A stretch of 64,000 nt of DNA. It comes from Clostridia bacterium (GTDB lineage Bacteria > Bacillota_A > Clostridia > Oscillospirales > CAG-272). The notes beneath the pieces are model-generated. The model was not told the origin of the DNA, searched no databases, and worked only from the letters and a program-made list of their open reading frames with translations. The DNA lies in NCBI GenBank assembly GCA_017452945.1, contig JAFTLD010000021.1:1-64000 (forward strand), read 5' to 3'. Within the stretch, counting starts at the first letter, position 1, and each line of letters starts with the position of its first letter. The position numbers and the translations under genes are program-made. Positions 1 through 9,304 of this stretch are shown one piece after another.

Positions 1-30
1 AGCATAAACTAATTTTTTGCCATGTCTTAA

Positions 31-74
31 GTTAGTTTGTGCCTATCCGGGGCGTCGAGGACGTCGCCCCCTAC
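31..74. repeat. Dispersed GC-rich repeat arm
   Basis: This stretch, containing CCGGGGCGTCGAGGACGTCG, is nearly identical to the right arm of the inverted repeat at 9889-9931. It lies in the intergenic space downstream of the minus-strand lipoprotein gene. No coding function is supported; a short open frame across it is a product of the repeat. Confidence 0.7.
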
Positions 75-153
75 AGCTCCTTATTCTGGTACGTAATTTC
101 GGGGACTGATTTGAAGCGCCCCTACGGTAATATGCATTTGTGCTGGCCTGTTC

Positions 154-810
154 TTAAAACCCAAACAATTCCAACAAAGGGTATGAGCCATAAAGAGGTG
201 CGAACCCGACTGCAAGGTACGGATATTGATCCTCCTGCCCCTCATATCCGGGCAAATCGTGCGCGATCAACGTAACGTTTCCGTTGAAGTTTGTGAAAAT
301 TATGGTGTCACATCCTGACGTTTCATTGCCGTACGGCATTGGCCCTTTGTCACCGTATGGCGTATACGTCAGCTCCAACCGAAAATCCGCGCCCATCACA
401 TCCTCTTCAATATTCCCGATTGACAAAAGTCCTTGGGTATAGGAACATTTGGAATGATACACGCAATTGTTAAAGAAATTGGTCAACGCGATCAGTCTTG
501 GGTCATTCGGATCAATCGTAATTACTTCCCCGTCCTTATACAGGGTTGCCGTAAGAGGTGCTCCGTGTGTTGCGGGATACGCTTCATAAGTATCACGGGG
601 AATGCTTGCAATCACAGTCTTCAACTCGGTATCCGACAAGCGCGTTCCCTCCTGAATGTCAAAAAACGGGGTGACGGAAAAGACGCCGCCAACGATTTCC
701 TTTTCAGGAGCAGAAGAGGTGCTTTGATGATCGGATGGAACGTTATGACATGAAACCAATACAACGGTAAGTAAGAGTAAAATCAAAAAAACAAAAATCT
801 TCTTTGGCAT
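154..810 (-). CDS. Putative lipoprotein, unknown function
   Basis: A 218-residue protein with a classic lipoprotein signal: basic start MPKK, a hydrophobic core of about 15 residues and a lipobox ending VLVSC at Cys21, followed by a Ser/Asp-rich linker. It should be exported and lipid-anchored on the outer face of the membrane. I do not recognise a domain in the mature part, which is mostly polar with several Cys residues (NNCVYHSKC, SGC) that could form disulfides. A consensus promoter sits at 849-877 on the same strand, so it is probably a single-gene unit. Export is well supported; function is unknown. Confidence 0.75.
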   Translation of the reverse strand: MPKKIFVFLILLLLTVVLVSCHNVPSDHQSTSSAPEKEIVGGVFSVTPFFDIQEGTRLSDTELKTVIASIPRDTYEAYPATHGAPLTATLYKDGEVITIDPNDPRLIALTNFFNNCVYHSKCSYTQGLLSIGNIEEDVMGADFRLELTYTPYGDKGPMPYGNETSGCDTIIFTNFNGNVTLIAHDLPGYEGQEDQYPYLAVGFAPLYGSYPLLELFGF

Positions 811-848
811 GTTGTTTCTACCTTTCCCGCATTAAGCGATCTTGATTT

Positions 849-877
849 ATTGTACCATAAAAACCATGAAAAGTCAA
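849..877 (-). promoter_or_regulatory. Sigma-A promoter of the lipoprotein at 154-810
   Basis: On the minus strand TTGACT, a 17-bp spacer and TACAAT lie about 40-65 bp upstream of the start codon. Confidence 0.7.
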
Positions 878-957
878 CCTGATCGATGGTCTTTCACGCT
901 ATATAACAATCCATCCGCTCGAAAATTTGCAACAAGGCAAAAATATTCAAAAACCAC

Positions 958-986
958 TTGCAAAACGGGTAAAAATGCGGTATAAT
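958..986 (+). promoter_or_regulatory. Sigma-A promoter of the Gfo/Idh/MocA-coaE-slt operon
   Basis: TTGCAA (958-963), a 17-bp spacer and TATAAT (981-986). Transcription should start near 993, which rules out an in-frame ATG at 992 as the translation start and supports the one at 1031. Confidence 0.8.
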
Positions 987-1030
987 GTAAGGTGGTATTA
1001 TATATTTTTGATGAAAATCGGAGGGCTCTT

Positions 1031-2167
1031 ATGAAAAAGCATTTGCGAATCGGTATTGCGGGCTTTGGCGCGATGGGTAAGACACACGCATACAGCGTAG
1101 CATCCTTGCCATATTTCTATGAAGCTCTGCCCTTCTTCGCATCTGTTCACGGTATTTGCACCACCGACGTTGGGAAAGCCGAGCACATCTGCAATACGCT
1201 GGGTTTTGACAAGGCTTATGAAAATGCCTTTGCCATGATTGCCGATCCCGATATTGACGTCATTGATATATGCACACCAAACAACACCCATTACGCAATT
1301 GCTGACGCAGCACTTGATGCGGGCAAGCACGTGCTTTGCGAAAAACCTTTTTGCTTTCATGAGCACGAGGCAAAGGCGCTTGCAAAAAAAGCCGACGATA
1401 AGGGACTTGTTTGCGGTGTGGTATACAACAACCGCCATCTTGCGGCTATCATGCGCGCGCGTCAACTGATGGACGAGGGCGCTCTCGGTCGCATTCTTTC
1501 CTTCTCCTTCCACTACAGACACGACAGCGACATTGATCCTGCGCGCACGGTGGGTTGGAAGCAGGACGCGACGGTATGCGGTGCAGGTACGCTGTTTGAT
1601 CTTGGATCACACGCGCTCGACCTTTGCCGATACTTGTGCGGTAATTATGCAAGCATCAGCGGCAAATCACAGATCGCATTTGATACGCACAAGCATGCAG
1701 ACGGCTCACTTTGGCAAACCAATGCAGACGAAGCCTTTTACATGACCGCCACACTCACTTCGGGCGCTGTGGGTCAGATCAGCGTGTCCAAGCTCTCACA
1801 CGGCTCCGAAGACGGACTTGAATTTTCGATTTACGGCACGGGCGGTGCTTTACGCTTCACACTCGCACAGCCCGACATTCTCTATTACATGGATGCCGAT
1901 CAGCCAAAGCTGCCGCTTGGCGGTACAGCAGGCTTTACGGCAATCCCCGCCTCGGGCAGATACCCCGCTCCCGGTGGCAAATTCCCCGCTGTCAAGGCTC
2001 CGCAGGGCTGGCTGCGCGGACACATTCACGGCATGTACCTCTATCTTGACGCTGTGGCAAGCAACACGCACTTCGCGCCCGACTTTGCGGACGGTGCATA
2101 TATCCAGCACGTCATGGCCTGTGCCATGCAGTCGGACCGCGAGGACGGAAAGGAAGTGCGGATATGA
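1031..2167 (+). CDS. Gfo/Idh/MocA family NAD(P)-dependent oxidoreductase
   Basis: A 378-residue cytosolic oxidoreductase. The N-terminus has a Rossmann motif (GIAGFGAMG, residues 7-15), then the family EKP motif (CEKPF, about residue 105) and GTLFDLGSHALDL near residue 195, matching the catalytic GxxxDxGxHxxD block. Members oxidise or reduce sugars, inositols or sugar derivatives; the substrate cannot be told from sequence. The start at 1031 follows a CGGAGGG site and lies downstream of the predicted transcription start. Its stop overlaps the coaE start (ATGA), so the two are translationally coupled, although no metabolic link between them is obvious. Confidence 0.9.
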   Translation: MKKHLRIGIAGFGAMGKTHAYSVASLPYFYEALPFFASVHGICTTDVGKAEHICNTLGFDKAYENAFAMIADPDIDVIDICTPNNTHYAIADAALDAGKHVLCEKPFCFHEHEAKALAKKADDKGLVCGVVYNNRHLAAIMRARQLMDEGALGRILSFSFHYRHDSDIDPARTVGWKQDATVCGAGTLFDLGSHALDLCRYLCGNYASISGKSQIAFDTHKHADGSLWQTNADEAFYMTATLTSGAVGQISVSKLSHGSEDGLEFSIYGTGGALRFTLAQPDILYYMDADQPKLPLGGTAGFTAIPASGRYPAPGGKFPAVKAPQGWLRGHIHGMYLYLDAVASNTHFAPDFADGAYIQHVMACAMQSDREDGKEVRI

Positions 2168-2766
2168 CCTTTCCCATCTTAGGACTGACAGGCCCTTCCG
2201 GTGCGGGCAAAAGCGTAGTGGCTGCGCGGCTGCGCGATGCGCACGGCTTTGCGTGGATCGATACCGATGCGGTATATCACGAGTTGACCGATGCTCCCTC
2301 TGCATGTCTTGACGAGCTGAGCGCTGCATTTGGCGCGTGTATCGTCAAAAACGGTGCGCTTGACCGTCCTTCACTGGCCGCCATCGTATTCGCTCCCGAT
2401 GCAAAGGACAAATTGGAATTGCTCAACAGGATCACGCACAAGCACGTGCTTGCCGTAACGGCACAGCATATAGAAGACGCACGGCAAAACGGTGCTGCAG
2501 GTGCCATCATCGACGCACCTCTGCTTTTTGAATCGGGCGCGGATGCAATGTGTACGCACACGCTTGCCGTACTGGCACGGGAAGAGATCCGAAAAAAACG
2601 CATTATGGAACGCGATCAATTGAGTGCAGAAGCCGCACAACGGCGACTGAACGCCCAAAAAACGGACGGTTTTTACGCGCAGAAAGCCGACTTTTTGATT
2701 GAAAACAACAGCAACGTACAAGCGGTGCTGGACGCTGTCGACGCGCTGGCAAAGGAGTTTTTATGA
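2164..2766 (+). CDS. coaE: Dephospho-CoA kinase
   Basis: A 200-residue kinase that phosphorylates the 3'-hydroxyl of dephospho-CoA, the last step of coenzyme A synthesis. The P-loop GPSGAGKS is at residues 10-17, followed by WIDTDAVYHEL, and the family motif DAPLLFESG lies near residue 119. Length is normal for CoaE. It overlaps both neighbours by 4 bp (ATGA) in a three-gene operon; coaE next to a lytic transglycosylase gene is a recurring clostridial order. Confidence 0.95.
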   Translation: MTFPILGLTGPSGAGKSVVAARLRDAHGFAWIDTDAVYHELTDAPSACLDELSAAFGACIVKNGALDRPSLAAIVFAPDAKDKLELLNRITHKHVLAVTAQHIEDARQNGAAGAIIDAPLLFESGADAMCTHTLAVLAREEIRKKRIMERDQLSAEAAQRRLNAQKTDGFYAQKADFLIENNSNVQAVLDAVDALAKEFL

Positions 2767-3356
2767 GAGTCCCGAAAACGAGAACCCAAAGAAAAAACTC
2801 CCCACACGCGTTGCCCATCGTCATCATTCTGATCATCTCGCTTGCTCTTGGCGGTGTTTTTGAGCTTACCTGCCTTGGCGTGGAGCGATTGACTCACCCA
2901 AGAGAGTATGAAAGCGCGGTTTCGAACTGGGCGCTTGAATACGGTGTTCCCGAATATATTGTGTACGCCCTGATCAAAACCGAGAGTGGCTTTGACAGCA
3001 CCAAGCAAGGCACGGACGGTGAGATTGGCCTTATGCAGTTGACACCCGCACGATACGTCACACTTGCCAATGCGGCAAATGATCCCGGTGTCAACGCGGC
3101 CGCGCTGTACGATCCGGACACCAGCATTCGTTACGGCACCATGTACTTGGCGCAGCTGTATCAGAAATACGGCATGTGGAGCACGGTGTTTGCCGCCTGG
3201 CACGCGGGTGAAGAAAAGGTGGATGCATGGCTGCAGAATCCCGCATATATTGACCCGGATTTCGGCACACTGATCACAGTTCCCGATAAAAGCATTGCCA
3301 AGGCTGTCAAAAAAACGGTCAAGGCGCAACAAATTTATGAAAAACTATATTACTAA
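2763..3356 (+). CDS. Membrane-anchored lytic transglycosylase (SLT domain)
   Basis: A 197-residue protein with a basic N-terminus, one membrane span (about residues 17-38) and an extracytoplasmic SLT goose-lysozyme-like domain. The catalytic Glu is in KTESGFD, followed by the GEIGLMQLTP block and the RYGTMYLAQL motif typical of MltE/Slt70-like enzymes. It should cleave peptidoglycan glycan strands with 1,6-anhydro product formation. The start overlaps the coaE stop by 4 bp; its stop is 18 bp before the aminopeptidase gene, which has its own AAGGAG site. Confidence 0.92.
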   Translation: MRVPKTRTQRKNSPHALPIVIILIISLALGGVFELTCLGVERLTHPREYESAVSNWALEYGVPEYIVYALIKTESGFDSTKQGTDGEIGLMQLTPARYVTLANAANDPGVNAAALYDPDTSIRYGTMYLAQLYQKYGMWSTVFAAWHAGEEKVDAWLQNPAYIDPDFGTLITVPDKSIAKAVKKTVKAQQIYEKLYY

Positions 3357-3374
3357 CATAAAGGAGTACGAATC

Positions 3375-4760
3375 ATGGCAGAATCCAAAAAAGACCTTCT
3401 TTGCTACAAAAAAACAAACTTCTACGAGGTTGCCACCCCCGAGCAGATCGAGGCTGCTTACGAATACGCCAAGGATTACATGAAATACCTTGACGCTTCC
3501 AAGACCGAGAGAGAAGCGGTGACCACTTCCGTCGCAATGGCGGAAGCACAGGGCTACGTTCCCTATACCTTTGGCATGACTTTGGAAAAGGGCGGCAAGT
3601 ATTACTATAATAACCGCGGCAGATCTCTTTTCCTGTTCCGCATCGGCTCTGAGCCCGTGCAGGACGGTATTCGCATCTGCGCTGCGCATATCGATTCCCC
3701 CAGACTTGACCTCAAGCAGTCCCCTCTTTACGAGGATGGCGGCTTTGGCTTTTTCAAGACTCGCTACTACGGCGGTATCCGCAAGTATCAGTGGGTAGCC
3801 ACTCCCCTTGCTTTGCACGGTGTAGTCATTAAGCAGGACGGTACCACCGTCAATATCACCATCGGTGAAGATGATACCGATCCCGTTCTGTACATCAACG
3901 ATCTGCTGCCCCACCTTGGCCAGAACCAGAATTCCCAGCCCTTGGGTACTGCAATCCCTGCCGAGAATCTGAACATTCTGCTGGGCTCTCGTCCTCTTGA
4001 AGGTGAAGAATCCGACAAGATCAAAATGAACATTTTGAGCATGCTCAATGAAAAGTACGGCATTGTGGAAGCAGATTTTCTTTCCGCAGATCTCTCGCTC
4101 GTCCCCGCTGTCAAGGCGCGTGACGTGGGTCTTGACCGCTCGCTGATCGGCTCTTACGGTCACGACGACAGAGTTTGCGCATATCCCGCTATGACCGCGC
4201 TGTTTGAAAATCCCGATGCAGCCCGCTCTACCATGGTTATTCTTGCAGATAAGGAAGAGATCGGCTCGGACGGTGATACAGGTATGCAGTGTGAGCTGCT
4301 GCTCGACCTGCTTTACGAGATCGCAAAGGCATTTGATGCAAACTTCGGTCAGATGAAAGCAAACTCGATCTGCCTGTCGGCAGACGTGACCGCTTGCTTT
4401 GATCCCAACTTTGCTGAGGTATTTGACGGCAAAAACGTATCCCGTATCAACTGCGGTGTTGCGATGTGCAAGTACACGGGTCATGGCGGCAAGGTTGCCA
4501 CAAACGATGCAAGTGCCGAGCTGGTAGCGTTCATTCGCCGCATCATGGCCAAGAACGAGGTCATCTGGCAGGCAGGCGACATGGGCAAAAACGACCTTGG
4601 CGGCGGCGGCACGGTTGCCAAGTACATCTCCAAGCACAACATTCCCACCGTGGATATGGGCGTTCCCGTCATTGCAATGCACTCTCCCTTTGAGATCGTT
4701 TCCAAGGCAGACGTTTACACCGCGCACAAGGCATTCGCGGCTTTCTATACGCTTGACTGA
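3375..4760 (+). CDS. M18 family aminopeptidase (aspartyl aminopeptidase type)
   Basis: A 461-residue zinc aminopeptidase. Metal-ligand blocks of the family are present in order: AHIDSPRLDLK, YGHDDRVCAYP, DKEEIGSDGDTG, SADVTACFDP and the C-terminal AMHSPFEIVSKAD. Enzymes of this family remove N-terminal, often acidic, residues and form large tetrahedral dodecamers in the cytosol. Length is typical. Its TGA stop overlaps the ATG of prfA by one base, so the downstream release factor gene is probably coupled to it. Confidence 0.95.
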   Translation: MAESKKDLLCYKKTNFYEVATPEQIEAAYEYAKDYMKYLDASKTEREAVTTSVAMAEAQGYVPYTFGMTLEKGGKYYYNNRGRSLFLFRIGSEPVQDGIRICAAHIDSPRLDLKQSPLYEDGGFGFFKTRYYGGIRKYQWVATPLALHGVVIKQDGTTVNITIGEDDTDPVLYINDLLPHLGQNQNSQPLGTAIPAENLNILLGSRPLEGEESDKIKMNILSMLNEKYGIVEADFLSADLSLVPAVKARDVGLDRSLIGSYGHDDRVCAYPAMTALFENPDAARSTMVILADKEEIGSDGDTGMQCELLLDLLYEIAKAFDANFGQMKANSICLSADVTACFDPNFAEVFDGKNVSRINCGVAMCKYTGHGGKVATNDASAELVAFIRRIMAKNEVIWQAGDMGKNDLGGGGTVAKYISKHNIPTVDMGVPVIAMHSPFEIVSKADVYTAHKAFAAFYTLD

Positions 4761-5827
4761 TGCTGAACAAACTGCAACAAATACAAGACAAATATCTGGC
4801 GATGGAGGCACGGATGGCAGATCCGTCCGTGCTCTCTGATCCCACCGCATATTCCAATCTGATGCGTGAATATAAAAAGCTGACACCCGTGATGGAGGCG
4901 TACGGTGCTTACCTGCGTGCGGAGCGCGACGTGGCTGATGCGCTGGAGCTGATCGAATCGGGAGATGCCGATATGAAGGAGCTGGCGCAAGAGGAATTGG
5001 CTGAGGCCAAGCAGACCAAGGCGCGTCTTGAGGACGAGCTGCGACTGATGCTGCGTCCCCGCAATCCCAACGAGGGCAAGAATCTCATTGTGGAGATCCG
5101 CGCCTGTGCGGGGGGCGAGGAGGCTGCCTTATTTGCGGGCGTGCTGTACCGCATGTACTGCATGTACTGCGCAAAGCAGGGCTTTGACCTCTCCCCCATT
5201 CACGCAAATCCCACCGATCTTGGCGGCTATCGCGAGATCACCTTTATGGTCAAGGGGGACGAGGCGTGGTCGCACTTCCGCTTTGAATCGGGCGTGCATC
5301 GCGTGCAGCGCGTACCCGAAACCGAATCGCAGGGGCGCATCCAGACCTCGACCGCGTCGGTTGCGGTGTTGACCGAGGCTGACGAGGTGGAGGTGGAGAT
5401 CAAGGACTCTGATTTGATCTTTGAATCCTGCAAATCCAGCGGTGCGGGCGGTCAGCACATCAACAAGACCGAATCGGCCGTCAGACTGACGCACAAGCCC
5501 TCGGGCATTGTGATCGAATGCGATCAGGAGCGCTCACAGTTCCAGAACAAAGCAAAGGCGCTGATGCTGCTGCGCACCATGCTCTACGATCAGAAATGTC
5601 GGGAGCAGAATGAAAAGATCGCTGCCGACCGCAAGGGTCAGGTCGGCTCCGGTGACCGCAGCGAAAAGATACGCACCTACAACTATCCCCAATCCCGCGT
5701 GACCGACCATCGCATCGGCGTTTCGGTCTTTAACATTGATTCATTCGTGGACGGTGATATGACCCCTATCATAGAGCCGCTCATGACTGCGCAGGCAGCA
5801 CTTGACCTGCAAAACAGTGATAACTAA
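4760..5827 (+). CDS. prfA: Peptide chain release factor 1
   Basis: A 355-residue class I release factor reading UAA and UAG. The codon-recognition tripeptide is of RF1 type (PET in VPETESQGR; RF1 uses PxT, RF2 uses SPF). The peptidyl-hydrolysis loop GAGGQHINKTESAV carries the GGQ motif near residue 230. An N-terminal coiled-coil domain is evident. The gene starts inside the stop of the aminopeptidase gene. No prmC (the usual RF1 methyltransferase partner) is adjacent. Confidence 0.97.
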   Translation: MLNKLQQIQDKYLAMEARMADPSVLSDPTAYSNLMREYKKLTPVMEAYGAYLRAERDVADALELIESGDADMKELAQEELAEAKQTKARLEDELRLMLRPRNPNEGKNLIVEIRACAGGEEAALFAGVLYRMYCMYCAKQGFDLSPIHANPTDLGGYREITFMVKGDEAWSHFRFESGVHRVQRVPETESQGRIQTSTASVAVLTEADEVEVEIKDSDLIFESCKSSGAGGQHINKTESAVRLTHKPSGIVIECDQERSQFQNKAKALMLLRTMLYDQKCREQNEKIAADRKGQVGSGDRSEKIRTYNYPQSRVTDHRIGVSVFNIDSFVDGDMTPIIEPLMTAQAALDLQNSDN

Positions 5828-5839
5828 ACGAGGTTTATC

Positions 5840-6889
5840 TTGAAAACACAAGTATTTACCATATCCGATCCGCAAGCGGCACAGGATGCACTGCGCGCTG
5901 CAGGGCATATGATCCGCCTGGGCGGTCTTGTGGTGTTCCCTACCGAAACGGTCTATGGCCTTGGCGGTGACGGCACCAACCCACAGGCAGCTGCGGACAT
6001 TTATGCCGCTAAGGGTCGCCCTTCGGACAATCCCCTGATCATTCATATAGCAGACCCCGAGGATGCAAGCCTTTACGCGCATACCTCACCGCTCTACGAT
6101 GCGCTTGCCAAGGCATTTATGCCGGGACCTTTGACCGTGATCATGCCCAAACGCGATACCGTGCCCACGTCCGTCACGGGCGGCCTCGACTCGGTGGCAG
6201 TGCGCTGCCCCTCTCATCCCGTGGCACAAGCGCTTATCCGTGCGGCAGGCACCTGTATTGCCGCACCCAGCGCCAATCTTTCGGGGAAACCCTCGCCGAC
6301 AAATGCATCTCACGTCATACAAGATCTGGACGGCAAGGTTGACGCCATTATTGACGGCGGAGAATGCGAGATCGGTCTTGAATCCACCATCGTCAAGATC
6401 CTTTCAGACGAGCAAGGAGAGCCGTATCTTTTGCTGCTTCGTCCCGGAGCGATTACGCACGACGCGCTTTGCTGCGTTTGTCCGCGCGTGGACATTGCCC
6501 CTGCTGTGGCGGACAAGCTGGCTGAGAACGAGCGTCCGCTCTCTCCCGGTATGAAATACAGGCATTATGCACCCACGGCACCGCTTGTTCTTTTGGACGG
6601 AGAGGATGCAGAGGTACTGGCGTTTTTACAAGCAGAACAGAAAAAACGTGCCTGCACCGTGCTCTGTTACGACGAGGAGATCAGCGCGCTTTCGGGCGGC
6701 AATCTGATCCCCATCGGTGCAAAGGATGATCTGGCAACGCAAGCCAAGCATTTGTTTGCCGCACTTCGGGCAGCGGATGCAACGGATGCCGAGATCATAT
6801 ACGCACACCTTCCCCCTATGCAAGGACTCGGTCTTGCGCTATACAATCGCATGATCCGCGCTGCTGCACATACGGTTTTGAAAATTTAA
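5840..6889 (+). CDS. ywlC: L-threonylcarbamoyladenylate synthase (Sua5/YwlC type)
   Basis: A 349-residue enzyme making threonylcarbamoyl-AMP from threonine, bicarbonate and ATP for the t6A37 modification of ANN-decoding tRNAs. The YrdC domain (residues 1-200) shows FPTETVYGLGG, the KGRPSDNPL loop and SANLSGKPSPT. The C-terminal Sua5 domain begins at SPGMKYRHYAP, so it is the long form as in Bacillus YwlC. It starts with TTG at 5840, 12 bp after prfA, with GAGG just upstream. Confidence 0.95.
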   Translation: MKTQVFTISDPQAAQDALRAAGHMIRLGGLVVFPTETVYGLGGDGTNPQAAADIYAAKGRPSDNPLIIHIADPEDASLYAHTSPLYDALAKAFMPGPLTVIMPKRDTVPTSVTGGLDSVAVRCPSHPVAQALIRAAGTCIAAPSANLSGKPSPTNASHVIQDLDGKVDAIIDGGECEIGLESTIVKILSDEQGEPYLLLLRPGAITHDALCCVCPRVDIAPAVADKLAENERPLSPGMKYRHYAPTAPLVLLDGEDAEVLAFLQAEQKKRACTVLCYDEEISALSGGNLIPIGAKDDLATQAKHLFAALRAADATDAEIIYAHLPPMQGLGLALYNRMIRAAAHTVLKI

Positions 6890-6906
6890 TGTAAGGAAAT
6901 AGATTC

Positions 6907-9120
6907 ATGGCTAAGAAAACAACCAAAGACAAAAAAGCGGTTGAAAAAATTGAATACGCGCCCATACGTCCGCAGTTGATCACGGACACGATTGAGAAAA
7001 ACTACATGCCCTACGTCATGAGTGTCATCATCTCCCGTGCCATTCCCGAGATCGACGGCTTCAAGCCCGCGCACAGAAAGCTGCTCTACACCATGTACAA
7101 AATGGGACTTCTGACAGGCGGAAGAACCAAGAGTACCAACGTTGTCGGCCGAACCTTAACGCTCAATCCTCACGGTGACGCGGCAGTTTATGAGACCATG
7201 GTACGTCTGACACGCGGCTACGAGGCGCTGCTGCATCCCTTTATCGACTCCAAGGGCTCGTTTGGTAAGCAGTATTCCTCGGATATGAAGTACGCGGCAT
7301 CGCGTTACACCGAGGTCAAGCTGGATACCTTCTGCAACGAGCTGTTCTCGGGCATCTCCAAGGACGCGGTGGACATGGTGGACAACTACGACGGTACACT
7401 CAAGGAGCCCGTGCTGTTCCCCACCACCTTCCCGAACGTGCTTGTTACACCCAATATGGGTATTGCGGTCGGTATGGCGTCCAATATCTGCTCCTTTAAC
7501 TTAGCGGAAATTTGTGACGGTACCATCGCGCTGCTCAAAAAGCCCAATCTGCCCATAGAAAAGCTGATGGAGATCATCAAAGCCCCTGACTTTTCGGGCG
7601 GCGGTCAGATCATTTACGACGCAGAGCAATTCAAGACTATCTATACGACCGGTCAGGGCTCGTTCCGCATCCGTTCGCGCTACTCCTATGAAAAGGCAAA
7701 CAACTGCATCGACATTTTGCAGATTCCCTATTCCACCACCATTGAGCAGATCATGGATAAGATCGCAGAGCTTGTCAAGTCGGGCAAGGTCAAGGAGATC
7801 ACCGATTTCCGCGACGAGATCGACCTCTCGGGCTTCAAGCTGACCATTGATATCCGTAAGGGTACGGATCCCGATAAGCTCATGGCACGCCTTTTCAAGC
7901 TGACTCCTTTGGAAGACAGCTTCAAGTGCAACTTCAACGTGCTGATCAACGGTGCGCCCAGAACGCTGGGCATTGCCGAGCTGCTGACCGAATGGATCAA
8001 ATTCCGCACGGTCTGCGTGCGCCGTGAGCTGACCTATGAGCTCAAGGAAAAGAAGGATCAGCTGCACCTTTTGCTGGCGCTTGGCAAGATCCTTTTGGAT
8101 ATTGACAAGGCCATCCGCATCATCCGCCGCACCGAAAAGGAAGAGCAGGTCATCCCCAACCTGATGGAAGGCTTTACCATTGATGAAATTCAAGCAGAAT
8201 ACATTGCCAACATCAAGCTGCGTAACCTCAACAGGCAGTATATTCTCAACAAGATAGCTGAGATCGAGGATCTGAAAAAGGAAATTGAGCATCTTGAGGA
8301 GCTGCTGGGCGATGAATTCAAGATCAAGGCTTATATTGCCAACCAGCTCAACGATATCAAGAAAAAGTACGGCCAACCCAGAAAATCGCAGATCATTCAG
8401 GTCGACAACGTACCCGTATTTGAAGAACCCAAGGTGGAATCCTACCCTGTATATCTGGTGCTTTCCAAGGAGGGATATCTCAAAAAGATCACCATGCGCT
8501 CTTTGCAAGGCAATGACGAGCAGAAATTCAAGGACGGCGACAGCCTGTTGACCGCATTCAATGCCGACAACACCGACGAGCTGACCTTCTTTACCGACAA
8601 ATGCAAGGTGTTCAAATGCAAGGTGGACGACTTTGAAACCACCAAGGCATCACTCTTGGGTGAATTCGTGCCCGCCAAGCTTGGTATGGAGGCAGGAGAA
8701 AAGCCCATGTACGTCACCACGCAGACAGGCTACCCTGCGGGTACCAATATGGTATTCATTTTTGAGAACGGCAAGGGTGTGCGCGTACCCGTCACGGCTT
8801 ACGAAACCAAAGCCGTGCGCCGTAAGCTGACAAGCGCTTACTCGGATGCTTCTCCCGTAGTCGCCATTCTGGACGACACCGACAAGAAGCCGCGCGATAT
8901 CATGCTGATCTCGTCGGACAACCGCGCGATCGTGATCAAAACGGCTCTCATTCCTCAAAAGACTACCCGTACCTCCTCGGGTGTAACGCTGATGACGCTC
9001 AAGAAGGGGCAAACCGTCACGGCCGTACAGCTTGACGTGGAGGATTCCAAGGGCTACAAGAAAACAAAAATTCCCGCCACCGGTGTACCCTTTGCCGGTG
9101 AACAACTGAAAATTGATTGA
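6907..9120 (+). CDS. Type IIA DNA topoisomerase, A subunit (GyrA/ParC family)
   Basis: A 737-residue topoisomerase A subunit that cuts and rejoins DNA. The winged-helix and tower parts are recognisable, with the catalytic Tyr at residue 134 (AASRYTE, where canonical GyrA has AAMRYTE). The C-terminal beta-pinwheel is short and I see no GyrA box, so it resembles the clostridial topoisomerase IV-like branch more than true gyrase. In the quinolone region (NPHGDAAVYET) the positions equal to E. coli Ser83 and Asp87 are Ala and Glu. No B subunit gene is adjacent. Which enzyme it belongs to is uncertain, so no symbol is given. Confidence 0.9.
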   Translation: MAKKTTKDKKAVEKIEYAPIRPQLITDTIEKNYMPYVMSVIISRAIPEIDGFKPAHRKLLYTMYKMGLLTGGRTKSTNVVGRTLTLNPHGDAAVYETMVRLTRGYEALLHPFIDSKGSFGKQYSSDMKYAASRYTEVKLDTFCNELFSGISKDAVDMVDNYDGTLKEPVLFPTTFPNVLVTPNMGIAVGMASNICSFNLAEICDGTIALLKKPNLPIEKLMEIIKAPDFSGGGQIIYDAEQFKTIYTTGQGSFRIRSRYSYEKANNCIDILQIPYSTTIEQIMDKIAELVKSGKVKEITDFRDEIDLSGFKLTIDIRKGTDPDKLMARLFKLTPLEDSFKCNFNVLINGAPRTLGIAELLTEWIKFRTVCVRRELTYELKEKKDQLHLLLALGKILLDIDKAIRIIRRTEKEEQVIPNLMEGFTIDEIQAEYIANIKLRNLNRQYILNKIAEIEDLKKEIEHLEELLGDEFKIKAYIANQLNDIKKKYGQPRKSQIIQVDNVPVFEEPKVESYPVYLVLSKEGYLKKITMRSLQGNDEQKFKDGDSLLTAFNADNTDELTFFTDKCKVFKCKVDDFETTKASLLGEFVPAKLGMEAGEKPMYVTTQTGYPAGTNMVFIFENGKGVRVPVTAYETKAVRRKLTSAYSDASPVVAILDDTDKKPRDIMLISSDNRAIVIKTALIPQKTTRTSSGVTLMTLKKGQTVTAVQLDVEDSKGYKKTKIPATGVPFAGEQLKID

Positions 9121-9146
9121 TGCGCCGTACTGACGGCTGAAAGGAC

Positions 9147-9275
9147 ATGAACATGAACATGAATAAGAACAAAACCAAACTTGCTGCAAGAATTCTGGCA
9201 GGCGTACTTGCTGTTCTGATGGTGATCGGTACTATCACCATGACCATTATGTACCTGTTGGGCGGCGGCGTATAA
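9147..9275 (+). CDS. Small single-span membrane peptide
   Basis: A 42-residue open frame 26 bp after the topoisomerase gene: start MNMNMNKNKTK, then a hydrophobic span (about residues 16-36) ending LLGGGV. Three alternating ATG codons at 9147, 9153 and 9159 are possible starts; AAAGG lies just upstream. Basic inside, one helix, short glycine tail. In size and layout it resembles the Firmicutes mini-proteins of the DUF4044/Prli42 kind, but this is only a likeness. It is probably real because of its position, ribosome site and composition. Confidence 0.55.
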   Translation: MNMNMNKNKTKLAARILAGVLAVLMVIGTITMTIMYLLGGGV

Positions 9276-9304
9276 GTCACCCGGGCAGTACACAAGTCGC
9301 AGAT

